Shown here piece after piece: positions 45,901-56,786 of a DNA stretch of 64,000 bases; positions within the stretch are counted from its first letter, which is position 1, and each line of letters opens with the position of its first letter. Both the position numbers and the translations under genes were made by a program. Under the pieces are notes generated by a model, which was given only the letters and a program-made list of their open reading frames with translations, was not told where the DNA came from and made no database searches. Origin of the DNA: Pilatotrama ljubarskyi. Lineage: Eukaryota > Basidiomycota > Agaricomycetes > Polyporales > Polyporaceae. The DNA is taken from contig MU277715.1 in assembly GCA_022385805.1 (NCBI GenBank), positions 182,765 to 246,764 of the forward strand, written 5' to 3'.

Positions 45901-47108
45901 GCGCCGATGTGGACTCGGAGGAGCTCTGGATCTCGAGTGTCATGGGCGACGCGCAGTTCGGGCTGCACGGAGCTACCGCCATCGGGTGGATGACGCTCGA
46001 GGGCACCAAAGCAGCAGGTACGGACCTGCACTCGAAGACTGCGAGCATCCTCGGCATCTCGCGCGACCAGGCGAAGGTCTTCAACTACTCGCGCATTTAC
46101 GGCGCGGGCATGCGTCACGCGGTGCTGTTGCTCCTACAGTCGAATGCAGGCATGCTGCCAGAGCAGGCGCAGAAGCTTGCGGAGAACCTGTATGCATCGA
46201 CGAAGGGCAAGAACACGCATGGCACGCACCTTTTCGGGCGCAAGTTCTGGTACGGAGGGACCGAGAGTTTCGTCTTCAACAAGCTCGAGGAGATTGCGCT
46301 CTCCGACAGGCCTCAGACGCCCGCGCTCGGGTGTGGCATTACGTACGCGCTCTCGAAGGAATACCTCCCGGCCAAGTTCGGCTCCGACTATATGCCGTCG
46401 CGCATCAACTGGGTCGTGCAGTCTTCGGGTGTGGACTACCTGCACTTGCTCATTGTCTCCATGGAACATCTTATCGCCAAATACAACATTCAGGCGCGCT
46501 ACCTCATCTCCGTCCACGACGAGTTGCGCTACCTCGTCAAAGAGGAAGACCGGTACCGAGCCGCGCTCGCCCTCCAGATTGCGAACCTCTGGACGCGCAG
46601 TTACTTCGCATTCAAGCTCGGCATGGACGATCTCCCACAGGGCGTCGCATTCTTCTCTTCTGTGGACGTGGACCGTGTACTCCGTAAGGAGGTTGACATG
46701 CCTTGCGTTACGCCGTCGCAACCGAACCCGATCCCTCCTGGAGAAAGCCTCGACATCTTACAGACGCTCGAGAAGACGCACGGGGGCTCGCTCTGGCCTG
46801 GAGGCGAGCCGATGGTGGAGAACGACGAACTGGACTGCGGGAGCAGCCTCTTTGGATACAGCCCGCCCGACTGTCTGATGCACCGTGCACAGAGCGCGTC
46901 GTGGCTCCGGGCGCAAGCGACCTCTGACCTGGACGAGATCAGGAGGCTTGCACAGTCGTACAAGGGCGTGACACCTGCGGCGACATCGAAACCGAAGCGC
47001 GTCAATACGGGCCTCAAGCGTCTGCAGAAGGTCAGGGCTTTGGGCAACGGAGATAACGTCGACTGGACGAATACCGTGGAGCAGTTCTTGAAAGCACTGC
47101 AGCGATAG
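42967..47108 (+). CDS. MIP1: Mitochondrial DNA polymerase gamma catalytic subunit
   Basis: Family A polymerase that replicates mitochondrial DNA. Three exons (42967-43165, 43214-44637, 44688-47108) sum to 4044 nt (1347 aa) in phase. The start MLRKLQAAPVSRSLHVSASA is a typical mitochondrial presequence, which is why the more upstream in-frame Met is not used. Exonuclease motifs: LVFDVETMPEYS (about residue 208), VVGHNVSYDRGRV (about 262) and YCSTDVAVTHAVF (about 431). Polymerase motifs: A, VGADVDSEELWI (about 948); B, RDQAKVFNYSRIYGAGM (about 1002); C, ISVHDELRYLV (about 1151). All catalytic acidic residues are present. A C-terminal extension of about 150 residues after motif C is Pro/Ser-rich. 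Confidence 0.97.
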
Positions 47109-47776
47109 AGGCGGACCCTGGTTCCACGCACTATAACTTATTCATCTATCCTATCTTCCATACTGTACGGTCTTCCCTTTGGAATAATCACAACTTGACT
47201 ATGAGTACATCCCGTTCTCATCCTCGGTGGACATCCTTGTGGTCATTCCGCGTGAAAATTATCTCGTTACTAATAGTATGATGTGAGAGGTTAGGGTACT
47301 CCTGACCTATCGTGGGCACGTTGCCAACAAGCACTGATGAACTCGACCAGCTGTGGGCTGGTCGAAGATGAGGGTGAGTCCGCCAGAGGTGTCGCAGGGG
47401 GTGACCGGGAGAGAGAGAGAGGGAGAGAGAGAGTGTGTGTGTGTGAATGTAGATGTATAGAGGCGTCGAGTAGAGACAGTGGCTGCGCGCGCGGAGACGT
47501 AAAGCGGAACGGGTCGTAAGTGTCGTAGAACGTGTCCAAAAACAAGCTCTGAGCTCGGACTATATGATAATGTGAATAGGGGCTATGGTACGGTCTCGGC
47601 CCTCGACGTTTGGGGACATGGTAAATGCGAACGCAAACGGAAAATAAACACTTACGAGCCCGGCGACGAACTGACCGGATACACACGGGTACCCGCTACC
47701 AGCTCAGCCGCGCGGGCGGCCCATCAACACCTACATTTCTCTTCCGTCCCTCGATATGTTCCGGAGGCTACTCCAT
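47109..47776. other. 3' flank of POLG, no gene
   Basis: Convergent gap between POLG and MYND copy 3. Apart from the GA/GT microsatellite listed separately, nothing is recognised. Confidence 0.5.
47409..47445. repeat. GA/GT microsatellite
   Basis: A GA-rich run (GAGAGAGAGAGAGG, then GAGAGAGAGAG) followed by TGTGTGTGTGTG. Confidence 0.8.
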
Positions 47777-48601
47777 TCAATCTCCAGCCTCAAAGTCAAC
47801 GGAGTGGACCATCCGGCAGGCAACTTTGTGCCTCGGCCAGTCTTTCCTCTGGCATTCGGTGCTGCAGTACCTTGTGAGCTTGCACGCGCTACACCTCTTC
47901 AGCGCGTCCTTCCCGGCGGTTTCATCGCGTTCGCAACAGTGGCAGCTACCCGCGAGCGGGTACGCCGACTCCCCCGGCCCCTTGGGCAACATGGGCGGGA
48001 GCGGTCCCAAACGGCCGAGTTGACCATGTTCATGTAATCGTGGACCTCCTTGATCCCCTCGCGGACGTGCCGCTCGTCCATGTCGCAGACGAAATGGAGC
48101 TGCAGGTCGAACATCGGTTGGCTGAGCATGCTTTGTGGTCTATGGGGTGCCAACTGCCGAGACGTACGTAGATGATAAGGCGCGGAGGGTCGAGCTGCTC
48201 GAACGATAAGTTCTGGACGTGCGACTCGCGCGCAGGTGCGCCTGTACATCCGCCGTTCAGAACCCGCTTCAGTGATCCTGTACTTTGCGTCTGCCATGAT
48301 GCGTGCTACGCACCACACCATTCGCACTTCCAGCCCTTGGAGTGCTTCATGTCGCGGATGATGAGCGCAGCTGTCAACTGAATGGGGCCGCGGTCACGGC
48401 CCTTGGGGAGGTGGAGGCGTACAATCACACGCTTCTGCTGCCTGGAGGTGCCAGTGAGTATGCGCACTGCTTGTCGATAACGTCCTCGGACGGAGAATGC
48501 GTCCGAGTCGCAACCACTCACCGGCCATGACCGATCAGCTCGACATTGAGCTTGTCAGGGCGTTCCCAGTCTTTCAGCGGCGGGGGTGGTAAACCGGCCA
48601 T
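47777..48601 (-). pseudogene. MYND zinc-finger protein, copy 3, with a 1-nt frameshift
   Basis: Same four-exon plan as copy 1, on the minus strand. It starts MAGLPPPPLKDWERPDKLNV at 48601, then KRVIVRLHLPKGRDRGPIQL, KHSKGWKCEWCG, ARESHVQNLSFEQLDPPRLI and HFVCDMDERHVREGIKEVHD. After YMNMVN the frame breaks. Copy 1 has AAC TTC GGG GGC where this copy has AACTCGGCCG, one base short. In the shifted frame the sequence continues LGPLPPMLPKGPGESAYPLA and an intact MYND finger (SCHCCERDE, RCSACKLTRYCSTECQRKDW, HKVAC) to a stop at 47777. All other splice signals match copy 1. A recent pseudogene or a sequence error are both possible. Confidence 0.75.
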
Positions 48602-49039
48602 ACTTCGCAGCAGTCGCTGAAGCTTGCTCTCGAGGGGCGAGGGGAACGCAGAGCAGGAAGATAAGGAATGGGAACAATAGGAACGATAGCGTGCCAAGCT
48701 GCTTGGTGCTAGGGGAAGCGGCGCAGTTTATCCAGACGTACAAGTCCGCGACTAGTCCAAACGGAGCGCTGACAAGACTGGTAAGGAAGGGCACTAGCAC
48801 GAGACCACCTAGCTATGTAGTACTCTCGTGAACCTGCAGGCCCGGACATCCCTAATGAGTGAGCATGCGCGTACCGCTTGAGCGCATTGAGATCTCTGCT
48901 CGGGTCCGCATGCGGGGCGACACCCAGTCTGCACGTCTGAGTGATGTCAGCTTGCGATGGTACTATATCGTCCATAGGTTGCACTGGACTGCAGTGGCAC
49001 ACGATTGTCGATAGGACTCATCCAGAGAGTCAATGCCAG
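48602..49039. other. Gap between MYND copy 3 and duplicated block B
   Basis: One minus-strand frame (48800-48620) encodes a hydrophobic stretch (LSFLLFPFLIFLLCVPLAP) just upstream of MYND copy 3 but out of its frame, mirroring the situation before copy 1. It is not assigned. Confidence 0.4.
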
Positions 49040-50280
49040 CGCTCAGGAGCCTCCTTGGCATTGGATCCCCGCTTCGCCCTCGAGATCGCTCTGACCCGGG
49101 GTCGCGGCGCTGTAGAATGGAGATCCACAGATCCATCTCTCCGACACAAACTGTGTACGATCCTGCGGCAAACTCATCAGCAGAAGGACCCTGAGCACAA
49201 CAATTGTTCTGCAGCTCACCCCAGTAGATTCAATCTGCGCTGTTGTGGTACTGGCATCGATGCCGTCGGTTCGGAAAAGGCCCGCGATCTCCTGCCGTTG
49301 TCGACGCCGCACTACGCCGCAGCGCCCACAATACCCGTGTGCTGGGAGGAGGCCTCCCACTAGCCCGTCAACCTAGTCTACGGACGTCCGCACGTTCAGA
49401 TAGGTGCGAGAGGGTTCAACTGAGGAGAGACAAAATTCATTGCGCAAGGCGCACACGTGGGCCTTGACGTCACGATGAGCGATCGTAGGATGAGACAAGA
49501 GCCCGAGGTGTACGCATGTAGACACGGGAATTCACGACGAGCGGGGCGCCGTATATAACTTGACGGAGACGCCACGGTCCTGGAACACCGGGCCCGCGAT
49601 GAGTCAGCCCTCTGCCGCGTTGGGTGGGTTCTCGAGCCCGGGGACAATGTGAAACGGCGGGATCGGAGTCGGAGGCCACGAGATCGGCGCTGCGGCACGC
49701 CGCGCGTCGCCAGATATCGATCCGGAGCGATGGACGATCGAAAGGGGCTCCGAGACAACGTGGGGGTCCATATGTATCCTGGTTCGACGGCGTCCGAACG
49801 ATATCTGGGCGGGGAAGCTGCAGCGTGGTGGCGTCGATGCCTCCGACCGCGAAGGCGATCAGGGGTCCGATACTGCGCGGAACCCGTCGTCAAGCACGTT
49901 ACCGTGCAGGTTGAATAGATAACGAGATGCGCACCCCAAGGAAGTGGGTTGTAGAGTCGACGATGAAGAAGGACGACGGTCGTCGCGAGCCTAGTCTCGG
50001 CGCTCTTGTTTTAGGCTGTTCCGTCCTCCCGACCACGCTGATGATCTCCGCGGCCAATCGCTCACCGCACGCACACGCCTGGACCCATATGCGTTCTACA
50101 GGAGCCAGAATTGGCAAGAAAGATGAGCAAACGGGCGAGTGCGGACGACGGGAAGTGCTCCATACCTGTCATTCTGCATGCTTAGCTTCGCGTCATCGCC
50201 GTCGGCTGGGTTCGCCGCTCTGCAGCCCATTTCCGCCACCGCGGTGTTGAGCCGCTGTCGATCTTGGCGATGGTGGTGAG
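49040..50280 (-). repeat. Duplicated block, copy B, with a GH5 pseudogene fragment
   Basis: An inverted, diverged copy of 26150-27425. On the minus strand it holds the unidentified block (50280 to about 49400) and then GH5 exon 1 end, intron 1 and most of exon 2. SERWICGSPFYSAATPGQSD here matches LERWICESPFHNAAAPAQSD in the intact gene. Even the intron aligns (GAACAATTGTTGTG versus GAACGATTGTTGTG). The match stops near 49045 within exon 2, so no catalytic residue is present. Frames are broken, so this is a dead partial duplicate. Confidence 0.8.
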
Positions 50281-50877
50281 GTGGGGAGGGTGGAGGTAGC
50301 GGATGAAGAAGGATCTGCGGGGGAAGTGGTTGAGTTGTCAGAGATGGAAGCGCCGTGGAGGCATGGTCCGCATTGTCTGATTCTCCCAGCGACCGCTCCC
50401 GAGCCTCAGGCTGACGGCATCGGTGATTCTGACCTCCATGCACGCCGGGCACAGCTGTATACAGTCATCTCAACGCACGCTGCGTTGTATGTAATTCCAG
50501 CCGTTTCTTCGACGCACACGCAGACTCGGATGTTCACTAGGAATCGCATTGATTGCAAGCTACTCGCATGAGACGGTTCTACCGTAGATGGTACGTAGTA
50601 TGGTAGTTTGGTGTTGAGAGCAGAGGAGAGACTATTGATACACAATCGTTGACTTCGACTCTCCACCAAGCACGACGGACATGGAAACCGTGATGATCTG
50701 GATTCAGATAGAATGAGAGATAAAAAAAGGGACTGTACGAGCTCTAGCGTCGAATATGCACGGAGTAGTATAAGCGTATATCATGAGATTTCGTGAGCAT
50801 CATTCGACGGCAGCAGCCACTCCCTGCAGCGGCCGATGAGCGTCCATGCCGGTGATTCTGTCCGACGTTCACTCACC
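50281..50877. other. Intergenic, nothing recognised
   Basis: Short frames only. The 3' flank of the minus-strand DUF6699-like gene lies here. Confidence 0.45.
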
Positions 50878-51826
50878 TCACTGATGCCAGTTACCTTGTG
50901 TCCCATCTCCAAGCTGGACCACGTAACTCCCCGGGCCCCGCGAGCTAGCTCGGAGACCCAGGAAGAACAAGCGGGCGGCCGGCAAGAACGCGTCCACGCG
51001 CTCCCAACCCTCCGCTGGATCCATAGGAGTGCCGGGGGCTCTGCCCAGGCGGTAATTACGCGCGGCGACGGCGGGCCCGTAAAGGTCGGGATCCGTGGAG
51101 GAGATGCTCGACGCTGAAAAGCATCGGTGAAGGTTCTGGTCGATGGCGAGGAGGACGTCCTTGACACGGACGCCCCCTTTAACATGCTCGATGCGGACTT
51201 CGAAGGCGAAGCCGGCCGCGTAGCCAGGACGACCACCTGGGCGGAATAGGAGGACGCAGTCCTCCGCCGCATCGGCGAATGCTAACTCGTCGAGACCAAG
51301 CGGCAGGTCCAGGAGATTGTGAAGGCGGACACGTCGCACGTCCCAAAGAAACGCCGTCTGCCCCGTCTGGAGGGTGGGATGGATGGGGGACATCTGCGGC
51401 GCAGCGACGGGCGTCAAAGTCGTGGTGTTGACGAGGGGGGCCGCGATCTGCATGCCACCGCCCTGGAAGGAGGTAGAATTGGCCCACGCGAAGGCGTTCG
51501 GGGTAGGCGGGGGGTTCTGGAGGCTGGAGGGGGAGGGAGGGCCGCGTGAGCGGGCGCTAAACATCAAGACGATGCTCGAGATCGACGGACCTCGATGCGC
51601 CACACGCCCAAGCCGGCGTCGATCCGACCGCAGGAAGCGGGACGGGGTCCATGTAGGGGGCCGGAGGGCTGAAGACCATCTGCGTAGCCGGGTAGCTCAC
51701 GTACATGCTCCGCGGGAGGGCATGATCGCTCGGGATGGGGGTAGCCTGCGGAAGGGGCGACGGGATGGGCACGATGTAGGCCTCCGGGCTGGCGAAAGTG
51801 ACGCGCTTGGTGGGATTGGTAGACAT
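50878..51826 (-). CDS. DUF6699-like protein 3
   Basis: Exon 1 starts at 51826 with MSTNPTKRVTFASPEAYIVP. A short intron (donor AG|GTCCGTCG, acceptor TTTAG near 51560) joins in phase to ARSRGPPSPSSLQNPPPTPN and then the domain: IHPTLQTGQTAFLWDVRRVR, GFAFEVRIEHVKGGVRVKDV with LLAIDQNLHR, GWERVDAFLPAARLFFLGLR, and a stop at 50878. The basic KRVTFA start, HP-L-x-W-D-x-R and VKDVLLAIDQNL order is DUF6699-like. The N-terminal half is Pro/Ser-rich. Function unknown. Confidence 0.75.
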
Positions 51827-54356
51827 GGTGGTTAGGTGTCTCGCGGCGAATTTACAGAATGAGTGGGTGCGAGCGAGAGAGCGTAGAACGTCGTGGTGTA
51901 GATGCAGAAAGAGGAGGGGCAGTGGGCGGTTTTGTGAGCGGAGGAATGGCGTTGGGACTCCGACCATCTGCCTCTGCCCATTCTGGCGAGGTTGCCGACG
52001 CCGCGCACTGAAAGCCTCTGAGATTGGTCCATCCTTGAATAATCAACTCGCGTGGCCGGCGCGCGCGCTTCTAATCCAATACCGGATGAGCAAGCCGGAG
52101 GTCTACAGTATGATCTCGCGCATGCACGCACCTTTCCCAGGGCCAATCCACCATTATGACGGCGGAGACCAGCGAGCAGAACGTTACCATAGCTGGAAAT
52201 TCAGAATCGCGTGCCACGGTCGGAGAGCGGGTGCATCAAGACATCAAGACCTGTCGGAGAGACTGCGCAGCCAGCGGCAAACGAGCAGAAGGGCTAGACA
52301 CCCCCGGAGACAACAGGCAGGACCAAGAGACGCTCTGCGTGTGAAGTACCATCCCGCCCAAGAACACTTGCCAGCGAAGGACCGTTGACAGACGGGTCGA
52401 CGCCTCGGCTGAAGCACATAAAAGGACCAGAGACAGTGAACGCCCAAGGTCGATGCGGAGACGTGGAGGGACGGCAGAGACCCGGCAGACACTGCGCCGG
52501 CCGGGGGCACGAGACCTCGTGAATGATAGCGGCGATAGGACCCACAGAAGAAGCCCAGGAGTAGGCATAGAGACCAGCATAGTAACGAGCAGTTTGGAGC
52601 CATACTAGACGCAAGAAGGATAGCCAGGGGGGAAAGCAGGTGCAGGTCTCCGAAGGGGGCGTCGCGCGGGCGATGCACGAGTATATATCCTGTGAGCGGA
52701 GTATCCCTTGTTATGTCAAAGGTGCATTGCCTCGCAGCAAGAATGTATGTGAGAAGAGACCGCGTCCAATGGCGCGATAGAGGCTGGCGCGCAACGGCAC
52801 CTTATCTGATGCACCCCGCGGGTGCAAGCAACCGGCAGTGCGCGAGACGTCGCATCCCAGCAGCCGGTGCTGATATGCTGATCTTGGAAGATCGCACGAC
52901 TGCCGCAGTATCGCCCTGGCAAGCAGAGTCCGTTCACTGGAAGAGACGAAAAATGCGTAACCACGTAAAACATAGACCTTTAGAGATGCTGATGCATTGG
53001 ATTCACACACCTGGTCGTAACCTCGCCCCCCGCTCTCCATGAAAGCGAGGGATGATATGGCTTTTGTGGTTTGGACCACGCGCTCGTAAGCATCAATCAG
53101 GCGCCTGGAGCATGTGGTCTTCTACGGCGTGAAAGGCTTCCTCCGCCGAAGACAGACGCAGCCGGTATGCCCTAACGGGCGCAGGGCTTGCGAATCGATC
53201 ACCCGTCAGCATAGCACGTGAGTAGTTGTGAGCGGCGGTGTGAGAATCCCCGCCTGCTCTCCTCAAGACAATGTTTCGGCGGCTCACCCTGTGTGAAAAT
53301 ACGCGCCGCTAGAGTAGCCAGCCTCGCGCAAAATCCCATATGATAGGTGAGTAGGTTGTATACTAGAATCCGAAGAGTCGAAACCGTAAGCAGAACCCCT
53401 GCGAGCATTTGAAGCCTTCGTCAATCCAATGTGGCATGAAAGCCTATTATAGCGGGAGCTCTTACCTTAAGGCTCTGTACAGAAAGTCGTGCAAGATGAC
53501 AAGAAGAAAGGTTGCCCTTGCAAACGAGCGGAAAGCCAGAAGGCTTGCAGAGACAAGAAAGGGACGAGGGGGAAAGAGTGGCGAGGACGATGCCAGCATG
53601 GCTTATAACGCTCCTGCGACCCGCAGACTCGCGCGGTTCATCTATATCACCCGCGCCGGCCCGATCCTTAAGCGGGCTGATGCCCGTAAGATTACCCAGA
53701 TATAGCAGGAGATTATCCATATCAGGAAGTGATGGGCGCCATTGTGGGTGTCATGGAATTCTGGATACGCCCACGGTGCTAGAAGCGCCCGTCCGTATCA
53801 ATTGTGTGCACCGCCTTGTGCTCTCCGCGCGCAGGCAGACAACAAGAAGCACCCTCACGAGGCACCCGCGCTGATATTCCAAGCTCGCCCAAAACATGTG
53901 TGTCCCACTATGAGTCTCAGGCATTCATATAGACGTCTGCCTGACTTGTGCGTCACAGTTGTACTCCGATGAATGTGTAGACACGACATCCACGCGCCCA
54001 CTCAGACCATTCGCCACGCGGTGCATCTGCCGCCACTCGAACCTATGCCGTCAAGCGTCCGCGTCAAAATTGTTTTTCTGCAGGAACTGGTGTCGTGTCG
54101 GGACATGCACGGTCGAGGATGCGCCCTTTGTGAGCATATATGTCCCGCGCTGTTCACTATACTATGCGTACCGCAACGAAGAAAGGTGCGTGCCTTCAAG
54201 CACCGGGACCCCGACGCCGTCAATAACGTCGACTCGACACACGTGCACGCGAAAATTCCTACCCGGAGCTTGCCAGACGTCGTCGGACAATTATGAACAT
54301 CCTATTAACATACGCAGCCCGTCCGCGGGATGCGATCTGTACAACCTGGGCAGGAC
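51827..54356. other. Gene-poor region, nothing firmly recognised
   Basis: About 2.5 kb. A 98-codon basic frame at 53409-53705 (+; KMTRRKVALANERKARRLAE) and several minus-strand frames have no family signal, and no splice-linked gene is apparent. Confidence 0.45.
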
Positions 54357-54723
54357 GATGAGCGTGTTATTGCGCTCTCCCAGTGAGTCCGAAGGTCCTA
54401 TACCTCCTGCTATCATACGCCGACCACAAGCCATCAAGGTGCTGGAGCGCCTACAACCCCCAACCCCTGCGGCGTCCTCCACGTTCATCCACTCCCGTAC
54501 ACGCCGCGCCGCCACGCTACGTCCACATAAGTCCCGTCGGAATCTAGCCGCCAAGGCCGACCCCAACGACGAAGACTTCCCCGAGCTTCCTATTCTCCGG
54601 AGCCTCGTGGACGTCGCCAGCCAGATATCCAGGAAGCATCGTCGCCTGCGGAGGCAGTCGACGTATCGGATGATGTGCGAGCTCTCTGGGCGCCAATTCC
54701 GCGGCAATCGCTTCATTCGCTGA
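54357..54723 (+). CDS. Small basic hypothetical protein, about 121 aa
   Basis: Reads MSVLLRSPSESEGPIPPAII ... PTPAASSTFIHSRTRRAATL ... RNLAAKADPNDEDFPELPIL ... ISRKHRRLRRQ and ends just before the left inverted repeat at 54749. GC-rich third positions resemble nearby genes, but no domain is recognised and the frame is open further upstream. It could be a real lineage-specific gene or chance. Confidence 0.3.
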
Positions 54724-54748
54724 TCCGTCGTGGCGTAGCGCAGGTCGG

Positions 54749-56157
54749 GGTTCAACCCCAGTGAAAACGTGGTGGAGTCAGCGCGAGTCCTGGAGATTGA
54801 GACAATGGCGCTGGCGACTCTAGGAGATTGTCAGCGAGCGACAGCGTCCACTCGGCGCTAAGATGTCTGTTCTCGGAGTGTCTTGGCGATTCCCATCAAT
54901 GCAGACTGTCTTCAGCGTTTCGAAGGGTTGCCCAGGGCGATGTGTCAAGATTCTTCACGATTCACCCCCCTCGAAAGGACAAACGGTGGTTGACTGAGTC
55001 CTGACAAAGTCACCGAGAGTACTGGCTACTGTAAGTTTCCCACGCGCTGATGCCTATGTGTCCCGTGCTCACCTCAAAAGACTTCTCTTCCTGACTGCCA
55101 CGTCTGCGATGGTTCGCAGACTAACGCCTCTTGCACGCTCTCCGTCTACAGTCATCACATTCTTCTGTAGTTCTTATGTCTTGTTAACTGAGATGTTCTG
55201 CCGGTGCGTGCCTACTGTCGTCTGCCGCGTCCTCCGTCATCGGTGCTCGATGTCCGTCGACGTCTAGGGTATTGTCTGTGAGTCCCGTGTCTGGTCGTTC
55301 CGTACTCACATTCATATGGCTTGCCGGCGCGAGAGAAGCAGTCCATATTTCAGGGTAAATGCTCTCAATCCTGTTGTGTCAACAACCCCCTCTTGTCTAG
55401 TTTGTGAAATTGAGGACACTCAGTACTCAGTGGGGACTCCGAGCTCGCGGGTGGATTGCGATGGCCCAAGAGACTCCAGTCAGTTTTATAGGTACGACGA
55501 TCCATGCTTAGGTGGTCGCCTGCTCGTCCATGCTGACATCGCTCTTGTAAGTTGTAAGCCCAGCGATGGCATTGTTGTAAGGCGCTTCCGGCGTGCCGCA
55601 CTGTTAGGGTACGTTCTCCGTGTGTACGTGTGTCGCTATTGCGTTGGCTCACATTCTGCATTGGTCTAGCATTGTCCTCAAAGTCCCAGTTCACCCAAGA
55701 CCCTGTTCAGGCCACTCTGGAGCTAAGTGTAAGTATCACTGATGTTCAGGGCGATTTCCGGGAAGAGCAGCTCAGGTATGTTCGCGTCCACGCTCAAGTT
55801 GGTAGCCTGAGGCTGCATGTACTATAACCCTGTACATATCCTCACACTATGAGTAGACGTATCTGCTGTAGTGTGAGCAATGTGATGATTTGTCTCCTAC
55901 TCCTATCATCCGACCGCCGTGAGCCAAATTGTGTAGAATCGTATGCAATCGGGAAGGGGGTGCAAAACGGGGCAGAGCACGTGGACGCTGGGCGATCTGC
56001 AAGTCACAGGTGCTCGGGAAATTGCTGTGAAGCTCAGTCAATCTACTTTAGTCTCAAAATCACGAATCTCAGCGAGTCTGCACGATTCATGAACAGAGCG
56101 TCCACGGAATCGCTGTGGCTCGCCCTGAATCGACCACGTTTTCACTGGGGTTCAACA
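54749..56157. repeat. Pair of inverted repeats of about 50 bp bracketing 1.3 kb
   Basis: The left arm (54749-54800) contains CAACCCCAGTGAAAACGTGG. The same string occurs on the minus strand in the right arm (56157-56109). Outside this core the arms stay about 70-80% alike for roughly 25 more bases. The segment between has a less GC-rich, T-rich texture and no convincing gene. The right arm overlaps the last codons of the DUF6699-type gene at 56142. No matching target duplication was found. See the finding for the two readings. Confidence 0.6.
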
Positions 56158-56786
56158 GCCACCCTCAGGCCGTGGTAGAGGTCCAGGAGCACGTCCCATA
56201 CTGAGACATAGTAGTCGTCGCTCTTAGAGAAGGGGCGATCCGGTCGGCCTCGCGGTTCCATCTCGATTTGCAGCGGCAGGTGGCGGAGGATGAGGTCCAA
56301 TGAGTGGAGGGGCTGTCCACCATCCGCTGGAGCTAATCGCACGGCGCAGCGAGTAGCCAAGTGCGCGTACGAGAATGCTGAGACAGCAGGCCCGGGTCGG
56401 CGATGATGTCCGTCAAGAACGTGCAGCGAGCGCGGGTCATACGAAAGATTCCATACGAGCGGCAGCGCGTAGAGGCCGTCATGCGAGTACGCTACGAGCG
56501 GGTCGACGTGTGGATGGAAGCGGGGAGTAGAGAGTGCACGAGCTGTACCTTTGTGTGATGGGATGGATGAGCGTGTGCGGTGATCATGAGGCTCAGGTGG
56601 GCGTGCACCGTAGTCGACGGGCAGCAGGGGAATGGTTCGGGCTGGCGGTGGCGCCGGCCTTCGCTCCTTGGCGGAGGTGAAGGAAGTCATAGCCCATGCA
56701 GGGGAAGCAACGATACCGACAGGAAAGCCCTGGTAGTGGTAGACCGACCGAGGAGTGAAGGCGCTTACGACGTCATAAGTGGGCAT
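56142..56786 (-). CDS. DUF6699-type protein 4
   Basis: A single exon of 214 aa starting MPTYDVVSAFTPRSVYHYQG. The domain covers most of the C-terminal half: FHPHVDPLVAYSHDGLYALP, LVWNLSYDPRSLHVLDG, ATRCAVRLAPA, PLHSLDLILRHLPLQIEMEP, then YYVSVWDVLLDLYHGLRVAV, ending EPQ and TGA. The vDVLldLYhgLR motif is characteristic. Other members usually continue with tens of residues after this point, so the protein may be truncated. The stop lies inside a repeat shared with 54749-54800. Confidence 0.8.
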   Translation of the reverse strand: MPTYDVVSAFTPRSVYHYQGFPVGIVASPAWAMTSFTSAKERRPAPPPARTIPLLPVDYGARPPEPHDHRTRSSIPSHKGTARALSTPRFHPHVDPLVAYSHDGLYALPLVWNLSYDPRSLHVLDGHHRRPGPAVSAFSYAHLATRCAVRLAPADGGQPLHSLDLILRHLPLQIEMEPRGRPDRPFSKSDDYYVSVWDVLLDLYHGLRVAVEPQ

